From NCBI GenBank assembly GCA_017591395.1, contig WEDG01002113.1:43565-107564 (forward strand): a stretch of 64,000 bases of DNA. Reading direction: 5' to 3'. Below, one piece after another: positions 54,780 to 64,000 of this stretch. Source of the stretch: Schistocephalus solidus (Eukaryota; Platyhelminthes; Cestoda; Diphyllobothriidea; Diphyllobothriidae). The notes below the pieces were generated by a model, which was given only the letters and a program-made list of their open reading frames with translations, ran no database searches and was not told the origin of the DNA. Made by a program: the position numbers and the translations under genes. Position 1 is the stretch's first letter, and every line of letters begins with the position of its first letter.

Positions 54780-57700
54780 GGGTGTTCATAAAACGCCCTC
54801 TCCTGCTAAACTCTTTAAAAAACTTAATACAAAACAAATGACGGATTTTTACATAAGTAACAAACAAGTATCAACAAATCTGAACTCAAAATCACCAAAC
54901 ATGCATTTTGACCGAAAACGCAATCTTGTTATTAAAGGGGTTCCCGAGTCCACTTCTCTGATTGCAAAGGAAAGGGTAAAACATGACCTCAGTCTTTTCC
55001 GAGAATACTCATATTCGGTTCTTCGAGATGGCGAATGCGTAACAGTGCACAAAGCATTCCGTTTAGGAAAAGCGGATGTTTCACATGAACTATCATCACC
55101 AAGGCCTCTTAAAGTCATTCTAGAAAATGATGTTCAGGCTTCACGCGTCCTAAAACGGAGAACGGCTCTTCGTAGCTCACACAGGGATGTGTTTTTTTCA
55201 GCCGGATTACGAACCCATGGAAAGGTACAAAATGAGGATGCTGAGAGCAGAACTGAAGAGGAGGACCGAGCAGGGGAAAATGGCTCCAAATAAAGGATGG
55301 GGAAATAAAAGTGATAAAGAGGTCTTTCTTATAGCAGACCCCGTACATAATCAAGGTGGATTCTCGCCGAGACAGGGGACACTAAATACGATGAACCCAA
55401 CATTACAGAGCTTGAATAATAAAAAGAAGGCGCTTCAGAACTCGGATGACGACCACTCATCAGAACTCAGCGTCGGCGGGATGGACACCAGTTCATCTCG
55501 GAAAACAATGACAGACTCTAGTATTCAATCGCGCGAAATGCGCAGAAGTCTATGTGGAGGAGTTACCCAGTCTAAATTGAGATGTTTGTTACCAATGCTC
55601 AGAGTCTCCTATCGAAAGTAGATGAACTCAAAGCACTAGTATCAGACCGAACCCCCGATATCTTTGCCATTACGGAAACGTGGCTCAAAGCCGGAATCGC
55701 GGATAGCTAGATTTCGATAGATGGATACCAACTTTTTTTAAAAGACCGAGAAAATAGAAAGGGAGGAGGAGTGGCCGTATATATTAGGACAGGAATCTCG
55801 GCAGTCGAACGAGCACACTCCATCTTCCTTGAATATGAATTTGTCTGGATAAAGATTAAAAAGGAGTGTTCACAGAACCTACAATTCTTGACGATCTACA
55901 GACCACCGAACATTCCAAGTGCAGCTGATGAGTCCCTCTTCCATTTGCTCAAGGAAGTAGCAAGTCACCAGGAGGTGCTTATTGCTGGAAATTTCAATGC
56001 ACCTATAGTAGACTGGGTAAATCTGACAGTTAATGGTGCACCAACTTCCTTCGGCCACAAGCTAATGGATCTCACTCTCGACCAACCTCTGGTACAGAAT
56101 GTTAACATACCAACGAGATTTAGAGAGAACCAGAGAGCAAATTGCCTGGACCTGGTATTTACGAAGGACTTCTCTAGCATTGATGAAGTGTATTCTATTG
56201 CACCCCTCGGTAAGTGTGACCATAGTACGCTGATGTGGGATTAATCACTTTATTCTCAGCGCCAGAATGGAACGGAATGCAAGCGAAATATATGGAAAGC
56301 TGATTTAACGCGATGAGGAAAGGACTGATGTCTATGAGATGGGATTGTTTGCTTAAAGGGAATCCAGAGGATGACTGGCGATCATTTAAGACACTCGATC
56401 TGATTGAACGCTTTTGTCCAGTGAAGGTGCAAAAAAATAATAGTCGCCCCACCTGGTTAACAAGAGAACTTAACAGGCAGCTAAAGAAGAAGAATAAAAA
56501 TGGAAGGTATTCAGGCAAACAGGGTCAGCAGAACATCTCAAAGAATTTCGTCATCAAAGAAACGCTGTAAAAAGAATGATTCGTCAGGCAAGGAAGAACT
56601 ATGAATCAAGAATTATTAAACAGGCTGAATATAAACCAAAAATTTTATTCCATTATATCAATAGCCGACTAAAAAAGGACCCAGTAGCAGTACTCATGGA
56701 TGGGAATGGTGTTGAAGTCGTTGAAAATTGCGACAAAGCCGAGTACTTAGGTCGGTTTTTTGCCTCGGTTTTCACTAGAGAACCGGAACTTCAGCTTGAC
56801 CACGTCAACAGTGCTGTTATAGACGCCGGTCCAGTGCTTGAATATATAATCTTCCAGGAACCTCTCGTAGAACGAGAACAGCGAAATCTAAAAGAAGCGA
56901 AGTCATCTGGTCCGGACGATATACCGGCCAAGTTCTTGAAAGAACTGGCCAGCGAACTGTCCAAACCACTAGCGCATATATTTAATTCGTCATTTAATCA
57001 GGTTAACTGACATCTGAATGGAAGGCAGCAAATATATACCCCATATACAAGAGTGCTGCTCGATCTAATTTCAACAATTATCGGCCTGTCAGCCTAACCT
57101 CCATTTGCTGTAAAATAATGGAATCAATAATCAAGAAGGCAACCATGAAGTTCCTTGAGGAAAACCAATTACTCTCAGATCTCCAGCATGGCTTCAGACA
57201 GAATCGCTGCTGTCTTTCCAGTTTATTACTCTCCACAGAGCAGTGGACTCGTGCACTGGACGAAAATGGTAGGGTTGACGTCATATACACTGATTTCAAG
57301 AAGGCGTTTGACAGTGTCCCACACAAATGTCTCATCTTCAAATTATCTGATATCGTCATAAGAGGAATGCTGCTGACATGGATCGCAGACTTTCTTACAG
57401 ATAGATTTCAAACTGTGTGCGTCGATACCTCGAAGTCAACACCTACTCCGGTTCTAAGTGGTGTCCCCCAAGGCTCGGTATTAGGGCCATTACTCTTCTT
57501 AGTGTACATCAACGACTGTGTCGACGACCTGGATTGCAGTGCCATCATGTTTGCAGATGATGTTAAATTGTGGAGGGTCATCAGATCTGATTTCGATAGG
57601 CACGCACTTCAAAAGGATCTCAACCGTCTTAGCAGCTGGTCTGCTCGTTGGCTCTTAAATGTTAACGTTGGGAAGTGTGTGGTCCTAAGACTGCGTACCA

Positions 57701-58545
57701 GAAGGACCAGTGAGGAGGATTATTCCTGCCAATACATTCGCAATGGGCAGCCCCTTTCAATTGTTGAGGAACAGAAGGACCTCGGTGTTCTAATAAACTC
57801 CTCACTTAAACCATATTCACAGTGTTTAAAGGCAGCTAAACGCGCTACACAGGTCTTTTTTTGCGCTCACACGTGGATTTGTGCAGATTGATAAGGAAAT
57901 CTTCCGAAAAACCTACGGGGTATTTGTTCGATCTCACTTGGAATATGCCGTCCAGACCTGGCGTCCAAGGTTTCAGAAGGATTATCTACATCTGGAACGA
58001 GTGCAGGCGAGGGCTACGAAGATGGTCAAGAATCTTAGTCATCTGCCTTACGAAGCCAGACTGGTTTAACTTGATTTGTTTCCTCTAACTTACAGGCAAC
58101 TACGCGGTTACCTCATCCAAACCTACCGGATTGTCAGAGGCCGCGATTGTGCCCTAGAATTTTGCTGACTTCTTCGAATTGGCTGGGACGGAACATCTGC
58201 GGGGTCATCCCTTTAAACTGCAGAGGAAGTTTGTCCACACGGAAGTCCGTCGGAACGCCTTTTTGCAGAGGGTCGTTGGAGCATGGAACGGCCTCCTGAC
58301 GAGGTGGTCCTTTCAGAAACTGTTGACACATTTAAATTCCAACTAGATACTCATTTTCTAAGAAACTATTGTCAATATAATGAAGATTGTGTAAACGGTG
58401 GCAGGTTGCGCCTGGCCAACACATATAGATGACCCTACATTTTCATTTGTCAGATATATCACAGTAAATGTTTGTACTTTTGATATTTTTGCATGTGAAT
58501 AGGGAGCTCAAGGGCGAAAGCCTACTTCCCTCAATAAAGTGACTT
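54780..58545 (+). mobile_element. F1 non-LTR retrotransposon, copy C (most complete)
   Basis: An ORF1 portion lies at 54,838-55,580. It has the RRM-like block DRKRNLVIKGVPESTSLIA and HKAFRLGKADVSHEL; a frame shift near 55,190 leads to SAGLRTHGKVQ / QPDYEPMERYKMRMLRAELK. ORF2 starts about 55,581. Endonuclease motifs are VTNAQSLLSKVDELKALVS, AITETWLKAG, GGGVAVYIRTG, LTIYRPPN, AGNFNAPIVDW and GKCDHSTLMWD, with a TAG at about 55,708. The reverse transcriptase is described separately. The C-terminus runs to about 58,345 (TYGVFVRSHLEYAVQTWRP, then GHPFKLQRKFVHTEV). The 3' UTR ends GCTCAAGGGCGAAAGCC, CTCAATAAAGTGACTTAAAA. At least four shifts and stops make it inactive. It appears to be nearly full length apart from the ORF1 start. 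Confidence 0.92.
57010..57891 (+). CDS. F1 ORF2 reverse-transcriptase domain (copy C), intact core
   Basis: This is the best-preserved polymerase frame in the window. It is open from SEWKAANIYPIYKSAARSN, through NNYRPVSLTSICCKIME, LQHGFRQNRCCLSSLL, YTDFKKAFDSVPHKCL (catalytic Asp of box A), SGVPQGSVLGPLLFLVYIND, IMFADDVKLWR (catalytic Asp-Asp) and WLLNVNVGKCVVLRLR to QKDLGVLINSSLKPYSQC. A frame break near 57,870 interrupts the C-terminus. Elements of this group copy their RNA at the nick made by their own endonuclease (target-primed reverse transcription). Neighbouring breaks mean this domain is probably not translated as part of a working ORF2. Confidence 0.92.
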   Translation, partial: TSEWKAANIYPIYKSAARSNFNNYRPVSLTSICCKIMESIIKKATMKFLEENQLLSDLQHGFRQNRCCLSSLLLSTEQWTRALDENGRVDVIYTDFKKAFDSVPHKCLIFKLSDIVIRGMLLTWIADFLTDRFQTVCVDTSKSTPTPVLSGVPQGSVLGPLLFLVYINDCVDDLDCSAIMFADDVKLWRVIRSDFDRHALQKDLNRLSSWSARWLLNVNVGKCVVLRLRTRRTSEEDYSCQYIRNGQPLSIVEEQKDLGVLINSSLKPYSQCLKAAKRATQVFFCAHTWICAD

Positions 58546-59341
58546 AAAATGACTTGAAAGTGCCTTAATCAAATTCTCAACTTCTCGCAACATGGCTTTT
58601 TACCAGACCGCTATTTTGAAACCTGCCAAATGTGTTTTCTAAATCTACTAACCTCTCTTCGTAATGATCATCTATCTGCAGTAGTTATTCGATAGTGCCT
58701 CATAGACGACTTCTAGCGTGTAAAATAATGGAGCGTATTATCTAGAGGCATTAAGTGCACTATCTGGAAAACAAACTAATCTTATGCGATGGCCAACACG
58801 GCTTACGTCTAGGAAGTTCCTGCCTCACGAGTGCCCTTCAGTCGCTCGAGAAATGGACAAAGGCCACAGCTAAGGGTTATCCAGTAGATTTTGTATTTTT
58901 TGACTTCAAGAGGGCCTTTGAAAGCATACCACAAGGGCTTATTTTACAGAAGATTTGGAACGTAGGAATTCGGGGAAAACTTGCAATTGGATCAAGAGTT
59001 TCTAGTCCTTCAGAGTACAGAAAGTTGTTGTTAGAAACCCTAGCTCGGGACGGTGAAAAGTAGAAAGTGGTATTCCAGAGGGTTCTCTTTTTGGCCCCCA
59101 TATCTTCCTAATCTACGTTAACGACTGTCTCAATTACCTAGATTTCGAAGCTGTCATGTTTGCAGATGACATAAAAATATGGACTGAAGTCAGCTATGCT
59201 GATGACGCAAACGGGTTACAATCGAAGTACCTGTTTTGCCAGGTGGCTTTTTAAGCTTAATGTATCCAAGTGTGTGACCCTGCACATAATAACCGGTTGA
59301 AAAGTATCTCGGAAACACCAATACTTTATTAATGGCATTAA

Positions 59342-60478
59342 TTAAATTAAGACTTTATCGTATGTTTGTACTTCCCATTCTTGAATTTTGCTGTCCTTTC
59401 TTCGGTTTAATGAACGAATCTAGCCGTTCAAAAATTGCAAATGTCCAAAGACATTTCACAAAAAAACTCCTATTTCCGACTCTTTTAACTAATTCCTACT
59501 CAACAAGATGCCAGCTAATGAAGCTAAAATTTCTTTGGGTCAGGAGACTTGAAGCAGGCTTTTGTCTCCTTTTCCGACTAAATAATAGCTCAAATCTCCC
59601 CAAGCTTTCTGTCATTACCCCCGTTAGTCTTCCTTACAACCTAAGAAATTCTACATTTATTATACCTCCCCCTGCATCCTCCACGTGTAAACGCTCTCTC
59701 TTCTTTGCTTCTAGGTATAGTTTTCTTTGGAATAACTTGCCAATTGAAATTAGGTCGTTAACTAGTCTATCTGCATTCAAGCGAAGACTGCACATTTATC
59801 TTAACACTGATTCTATTAACCTTTTATTTTCCTCATCTTTTCCCAGTAGCTTTCCCATGAATCGGAGAAAGGACCATCGGGAATTTATGTGACCCTTTTG
59901 AAACTTTATTTTCGCTACCTCGAGTCGCCCATGAACTATGATGTTTCCTTATATCACCAGTCATCCAAACGATGACGTCATTCGGACGTTCACATTCAGT
60001 GGTCCACAGTCTAAAATGCTACCGTTTCTTTGGATACCAACCATCATCAGAATTCAATTCTGGATCCTAAGATGCTGAGGACTTAAGTTCATTGACGCAT
60101 TTTCGTGAGATTTTGTTTCATACGCCTAAGTGATCAAGAAAGAATCACCTCGACGTTTCAATATCTCATTCTTAAATGCTACTGCAGTATTACCCTACTC
60201 TACCACCTGACCATGTTTTGCTAAGCAGTTTTTTTTCTCCTACCTTCTTTTCAAAAATGAAGGCCTATTGAACTCTGCCTCCATTTTTATGTTAGGAGTT
60301 TTTTTCACAGCCTTTTTTTCTAGTTTACCACTAATTTTAAAACATAGCAGGACAAGTTATGTCTTTGTACATTTTATCTGAACAAATTGTCATAACTTTA
60401 TTTCGTTACTAATATTTGCTTAGACAGTGCCTTCCCGGTGCTAACCAAATATAAATTCTTAATAAATTTTAAATTCTA
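59342..60478 (+). mobile_element. F2-alpha non-LTR retrotransposon, 5'-truncated, nested in F1b
   Basis: An uninterrupted frame from about 59,332 to 59,892 reads RLYRMFVLPILEFCCPFFGL, NVQRHFTKKLLF, LWVRRLEAGFCLLFRLN, SRYSFLWNNLPIEIRSL and SAFKRRLHIYL. It is the ORF2 C-terminus. A 3' UTR of about 580 bp follows, matching 33,375-33,970. The hexamer CATTAA flanks both sides (59,336-59,341 and 60,479-60,484), a plausible target-site duplication. It splits F1b between the codons for QYFING and EVETYKYLG. Confidence 0.82.
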
Positions 60479-60957
60479 CATTAAAAGAGGTAGAAACATA
60501 CAAATATCTGGGCATGTGGACAACTGTGAATGTGATGCCTTCAGAACACTGTAAGAAAGCAGTCCAGAAGGCAACATGTATACTGCATTGGATCAGACAT
60601 GCGTTTAAAACATTCCCCCCTGATCTATTCGGAAATGTAAATGCATCTTCGTGAGACCGCATTTAGATGACGGAATACCAGCCTGTATACCGTGGATGAA
60701 GAAAGATGTTGACCTACTCGAACAGGTACAACGGAGAGCAACGAAGATGGTCGACAGTTGTAAGACTTTACCGTACCAAGACAGATTCAAAAAGCTTGAC
60801 TTATTTCCTCTTTCCTACAGGCACTTATGGTGTAGCCTGCTCTGGAAATTCCGGATTATCTGGGGCCATGATTACGACCTGAGATCGGAGGATTTTTTCG
60901 AGTTTGCCTGCACAACTCATCTGTCTGGTCATCCTTACAAGGTCAATAGCGAACGCA

Positions 60958-61030
60958 CGTGATTAAATGACGCGATTAAATGACGGGGCTCTCCGGGCCT
61001 TAAATATAACATTTATTTATTTATTTAGAA
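60958..61030 (+). mobile_element. Ultra-short non-LTR tail insertion
   Basis: About 70 bases (TTAAATGACGGGGCTCTCC, GGGCCTTAAATATAAC, then ATTTATTTATTTA) match the last bases of F2-beta elements at 34,050-34,100 and 63,915-63,960. They interrupt the F1b reading between HPYKVNSERT and the LSETVTIDSIC segment, so this is probably an extremely 5'-truncated insertion. Confidence 0.65.
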
Positions 61031-61329
61031 ACATCCGATAGTTTTTGGTTTTTCAGCTAACGATTGGTACGACCGTGGAACTTTTTACTAAGCGAGACGG
61101 TTACCATTGACAGCATTTGTGAATTTAAGAGAGGGCTTGATGGCATAATATTTGATAACTCTCACGACATTATTACTTTAAACAGGCCTTTTTAAATCTT
61201 TCTGGCTCAACTTTTCATTCACAATGTTTTGCCAATCACTGTGAAAACGCATTTGAAGTTATGTTATGCTTTGACTCAACACGTTTTAAATGTACCCCAT
61301 TTTGTATGAACTGAACTCATGCAATGATA

Positions 61330-62215
61330 ACACTACATTAATAAGGTCATTAAGAGAAATGCCTGTAACCCTTCAAAATATACAAAAAAATACATACTAC
61401 AGGCTATAGGATTTCGTAGACCCCTTAATGACTTTATAAGATCATACCTATCTGATCGAAAACAAAAAGGTTTAGTTGGATCCTCGTACTCATGTGCTAC
61501 CCCGATTGTGAGTGGTGCACTTCAAGGTACCGTGTTAGGTCCTTTGTTGTTCTTACTTGTCATACATAATATTTCATAGATAGTTAACCATTATCAATCT
61601 TATATTTACGCTGATGACCTGAAATGCGTGTATTCCTTATTTAACTTTAAAGTCGAACGATAACTAGAACAAACTAATTCGGACTTAGACACTCTTTCGG
61701 CGTAAAGCTCCACATGGTTAATCGAATGCTAACCTTCTTAGTGTCGGTTCATGGGTTTTGGGCCTGTGAGACTGCCGCAACCTCTTATTTTTAAAGGGAG
61801 CCCTATGACTGAATGTTCCTCCATCAAGAACTTGGGCCAATAAATTAGATTTTTCACCTCATGCCGATAGAATTACGGCCAAAACTGCTCCGATCTGCGG
61901 CTTTATTTCTTATAATTTCTATCTTCCTGAAATTATATTAAGACTTTATCGTATGTTTTTACTTCATCCTCTTGAATTTTGCTGCTCCTTCTTCGGTTTA
62001 ATGAACGAATCTAGCCTTTAAAAAATTGAAAATGTCCAAAGATATTTCTAAAAAATCTGCTGTATATATCTCAAATGCTTCCTACGCAACTAGATGCCAA
62101 CTAACGAAGCTAAATTTTATTTGATTCAGGAGACTGGCAGCAGGCTTTTGTCTTCTTTTTAGACTTAAGAATAGTTCAAATCTCCCCAAGCTTTCTGTCA
62201 TTGCCCTTGTTAGTT
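61330..62215 (+). mobile_element. F2-alpha non-LTR retrotransposon, reverse-transcriptase to C-terminus, decayed
   Basis: Readable blocks are LQAIGFRRPLNDFIRSYLSD, RKQKGLVGSSYSCATPIVSG, ALQGTVLGPLLFLLVI, SYIYADDLKCVYSL and then, from about 61,930, LRLYRMFLLHPLEFCCSFFG, with frame breaks. This is the only F2 copy in the window that keeps any polymerase, including YADD. The same C-terminal segment lies at 59,345-59,460. It ends abruptly at about 62,210 without the 3' UTR. Confidence 0.82.
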
Positions 62216-62244
62216 TATTTTATTTTATTTATATAGAAAAATAT

Positions 62245-62425
62245 ATATTGGAATGCCTACCCTATGAGGGCCGCCTAGCAAGACTTAAAGTTTTTCCTCT
62301 CTCTTATAGGCAATACAGAGGGGATATGATCTTAGTCTTCAAACTTGTCAGAGGAGTTGATTGTGCTATTCAGATGGCCAACTTTTTGAATTGGCAAACA
62401 TGACACGTCTCCGAGGTCACCAATT
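62245..62425 (+). mobile_element. F1/F1b C-terminal fragment
   Basis: ECLPYEGRLARLKVFPLSYR, then QYRGDMILVFKLVRGVDCAI and an ANFLNW-type end correspond to the region just before the F1 C-terminus (copy C 58,030-58,170). It is cut on its right by the tail of the minus-strand F3 element. Confidence 0.75.
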
Positions 62426-62429
62426 TTTT

Positions 62430-63300
62430 TTTATTTTATTTATTTATTGCCAGTTTACAGGCAAGGTCAAAAAAAATATACTGTAGAGGGTCAAGCTGAC
62501 AGTGAAAAAAACTCCTGATCGTTGTTTCAGGTGTTTTCAGGAGAAAAGACTGCAGCTTATTAAGTAATTAAAGTTCTGGACAGGGACGCGCTAACACAGG
62601 TGCCCGGTGAAGAACCTCTCCATTCAGTGTTACGGATCCGGTATTCTGCACCAGCAGGTATTTCGGCGAGTGGCTGTTCGCTGTCGACCGAGAAATAAGC
62701 CGATTGAGGTCTGCAGAGCCAGTAATATTGCCCTCAGCATGAAGACCGGCACAGGATTCAGAGTCCATGAACGCCTTTAGAACCGAAGAGAGCTTCAACG
62801 GAGTCAGCACCCAAAAGTTTTGGAAGGTGTCCTGAATGTAGAAAACTAGTGACAGTTCGCGTAAACAAGGGATAGCTTTGCTGAATTTTGATACTTCTAG
62901 GTAACTTATTCCAGATTACTATAGCGTTTACCGAAAAAAACTGTCGGTATCTAACTGTGCGTGCCAAAGGAAGAAATAAAAATACATCTCGATGACTGGT
63001 GCGCCGAGAGTGGTCGAGGTGCCTCAGAGATATAAGGGGGTTAAATGTACGACTGTTAAGTAGTTTAAACAGTAAAAATAGTCTTTTCTGTAATCTGCGA
63101 AGCCACAGCGGGTCAAGGCTTGTAAGCTCACAGCGTTGGTGATAGGACAGGTTTCGGTGATCTGAATAGAAAACTCTTTTTGCAAAGAAGTGCTGGACTG
63201 ATTCTATCTTCTTTCTTTCACTAGCGTGCAGAAGACTAAATAGAAACGAGAAATATTCCAGACTAGGCCTGACATACATTTTATAGAGGCTGATTCTAAT
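62430..63300 (-). mobile_element. F3 non-LTR retrotransposon, 5'-truncated, with 3' tail
   Basis: A clean minus-strand frame of 173 codons (63,279-62,758) begins MYVRPSLEYFSFLFSLLHAS. It continues KKIESVQHFFAKRVFYSDHR, SYHQRCELTSLDPLWLRRLQ and FFSVNAIVIWNKLPRSIKIQ, to a stop after KGVHGL. This is the ORF2 C-terminus of a third CR1/Jockey-group family. The 3' UTR (about 330 bp) ends with TTGCCTGTAAACTGGCAATA and a TAAATAAATAAAATAAAA run at 62,460-62,425. The intact frame suggests a fairly recent insertion. Confidence 0.85.
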
Positions 63301-63304
63301 TTTG

Positions 63305-63372
63305 ACGGTTTTTGAAATTTCTGAGAATAAACCCAGTAGTTTGGCGTGCTTTCAAGACAATCAGGGCACAGT
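63305..63372. other. Short unassigned spacer
   Basis: Holds no recognised feature; it may include part of the F3 5' breakpoint. Confidence 0.3.
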
Positions 63373-63374
63373 GC

Positions 63375-63965
63375 TCTGATGAGGTGGGTTCTGATGGTTT
63401 CGCCTCTTTGGTGATGGACTATACAGTCAGCAAGGTCGCATCTCGATGATGATCTCGTGACCTCTACTGTCCCCTCTTCGTTTCGACCATGTTGTCTACG
63501 ATGAGTTCGTCCTCTCTCACCTCCACTGGTGTTTATAAACAGTAGCTCTGACTGCTATATTACCTCTCACCCGACAAGGAGCGTCCCGAACCCTCATACG
63601 CAGTCAGCAGCATCACAATACTATCCCATTGCATTTAGCTATTAATTTTTTAGTGAAGCAGTTTTTTTCTCCTATTTTTTATAAATTGGCGGCTCGCCGA
63701 ACTCCGCCTCCGATTTAACCCTAGGAGTTTTTAACTGCTTCTTTTCGAGTTCACCGTATATGCCAACGATTGTTGACTTTTGTTTTAAAAATGGCAAATC
63801 TTTTTGAATCGGATATGTTTACCATACTACTCATTTCTGCTGTTCATATGGATGCTCACATAGTGCAGCAATTATCCACTTTGTATTTATTTAAACCATG
63901 GTACTAAGTTTGTAATGATGGGGCCCTCTGGGCCTAAAATATACAATTTATTTATTTATTTATTT
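63375..63965 (+). mobile_element. F2-beta 3' UTR and tail
   Basis: It begins GGTGGGTTCTGATGGTTTCG and continues ATCTCGATGATGATCTCGTG, CTCTCACCCGACAAGGAGC, GAACTCCGCCTCCGATTTAAC and CATACTACTCATTTCTGC. It ends GGGGCCCTCTGGGCCTAAAA plus a (TTTA)n run near 63,945-63,965. It is over 90% similar by eye to the reverse complement of 34,047-34,650. No ORF2 remains, so the insertion is 5'-truncated within the UTR. Confidence 0.85.
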
Positions 63966-64000
63966 ATAGATTAAGACAACTAGAGTATGATAAGCCCAGA

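Larger units (their letters stand above)
58720..61180 (+). mobile_element. F1b non-LTR retrotransposon, split by two later insertions
   Basis: The left part (58,755-59,335) gives LCDGQHGLRLGSSCLTSALQ, FFDFKRAFESIPQGLI, SGIPEGSLFGPHIFLIYVND, VMFADDIKIW and LNVSKCVTLHIITG, with two breaks. The reading resumes at about 60,479 with EVETYKYLGMWTTVNVMPSE, RPHLDDGIPACIPW, VQRRATKMVDSCKTLPYQD and THLSGHPYKV up to 60,955. After a short tail insertion it finishes with LSETVTIDSICEFKRGLDG near 61,130. Joined in order, the pieces give the same domain succession as copy C. That is how the interruptions were recognised. Confidence 0.82.

Noticed and set aside
1..64000. CRISPR array, bacterial operon, biosynthetic cluster or defence island
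   Set aside because: No spaced identical repeats and no prokaryotic gene arrangement were seen. Direct repeats present are long, diverged and eukaryotic in type.

Overview
The window is eukaryotic nuclear DNA: genes have introns with GT-AG borders, intergenic DNA is rich in transposons, and there is no bacterial gene organisation. The retroelement repertoire points to a parasitic flatworm, most likely a tapeworm of the diphyllobothriid/Schistocephalus kind. It includes CR1/Jockey-like non-LTR elements, an RTE-like element ending in tandem C2H2 fingers of the MGLFGHM type, a Penelope-like GIY-YIG fragment and tRNA-headed SINEs. The organism assignment is inference from recognised protein families; no database was searched.

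Only two host genes can be supported. (1) A ClC-3/4/5-type chloride transporter/channel lies on the minus strand. Five coding exons (19168-19026, 15048-14548, 11371-11218, 6278-6055, 1939-1676) are joined by introns of about 3-5 kb with perfectly consistent phases. A less certain 5' exon lies near 21197-21161. The gene runs off the left edge, so the later membrane helices and CBS domains are outside. It carries valine where exchangers of this subfamily have the proton glutamate, aspartate in place of the gating glutamate, and a mucin-like threonine-rich insertion in the first luminal/extracellular loop. (2) A complete, intronless, 90-residue barrier-to-autointegration factor (BAF) gene lies at 53919-53647, minus strand.

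Region by region: 1-21 kb is the ClC gene. Its introns hold a roughly 1 kb AGT-type trinucleotide repeat, a GC-rich interspersed repeat (called R here), tRNA-derived SINEs, a roughly 630 bp terminal-inverted-repeat element, degenerate TTAGGG-like DNA and a tandemly duplicated AT-rich block. 21-23 kb is unannotatable. 23-43 kb is a graveyard of non-LTR retrotransposons in both orientations, several of which have lost their middles. 43-53 kb holds AT-rich DNA, a Penelope-like fragment, more R/SINE copies, a minus-strand CR1-like copy and RTE remnants. BAF is at 53.6-53.9 kb. 54.8-64 kb is a continuous stack of nested CR1/Jockey-like elements, including the best-preserved reverse transcriptase (57.0-57.9 kb).

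Retroelement families are labelled for this report only: F1 (and the diverged F1b), F2 (3' ends alpha and beta), F3, RTE-like, Penelope-like, SINE, R. No complete element is present, and every ORF2 has stops or frameshifts. I did not find a convincing new multi-gene system. The observations most worth following are the altered ClC residues and the recurring 'middle-deleted' retroelement architecture.
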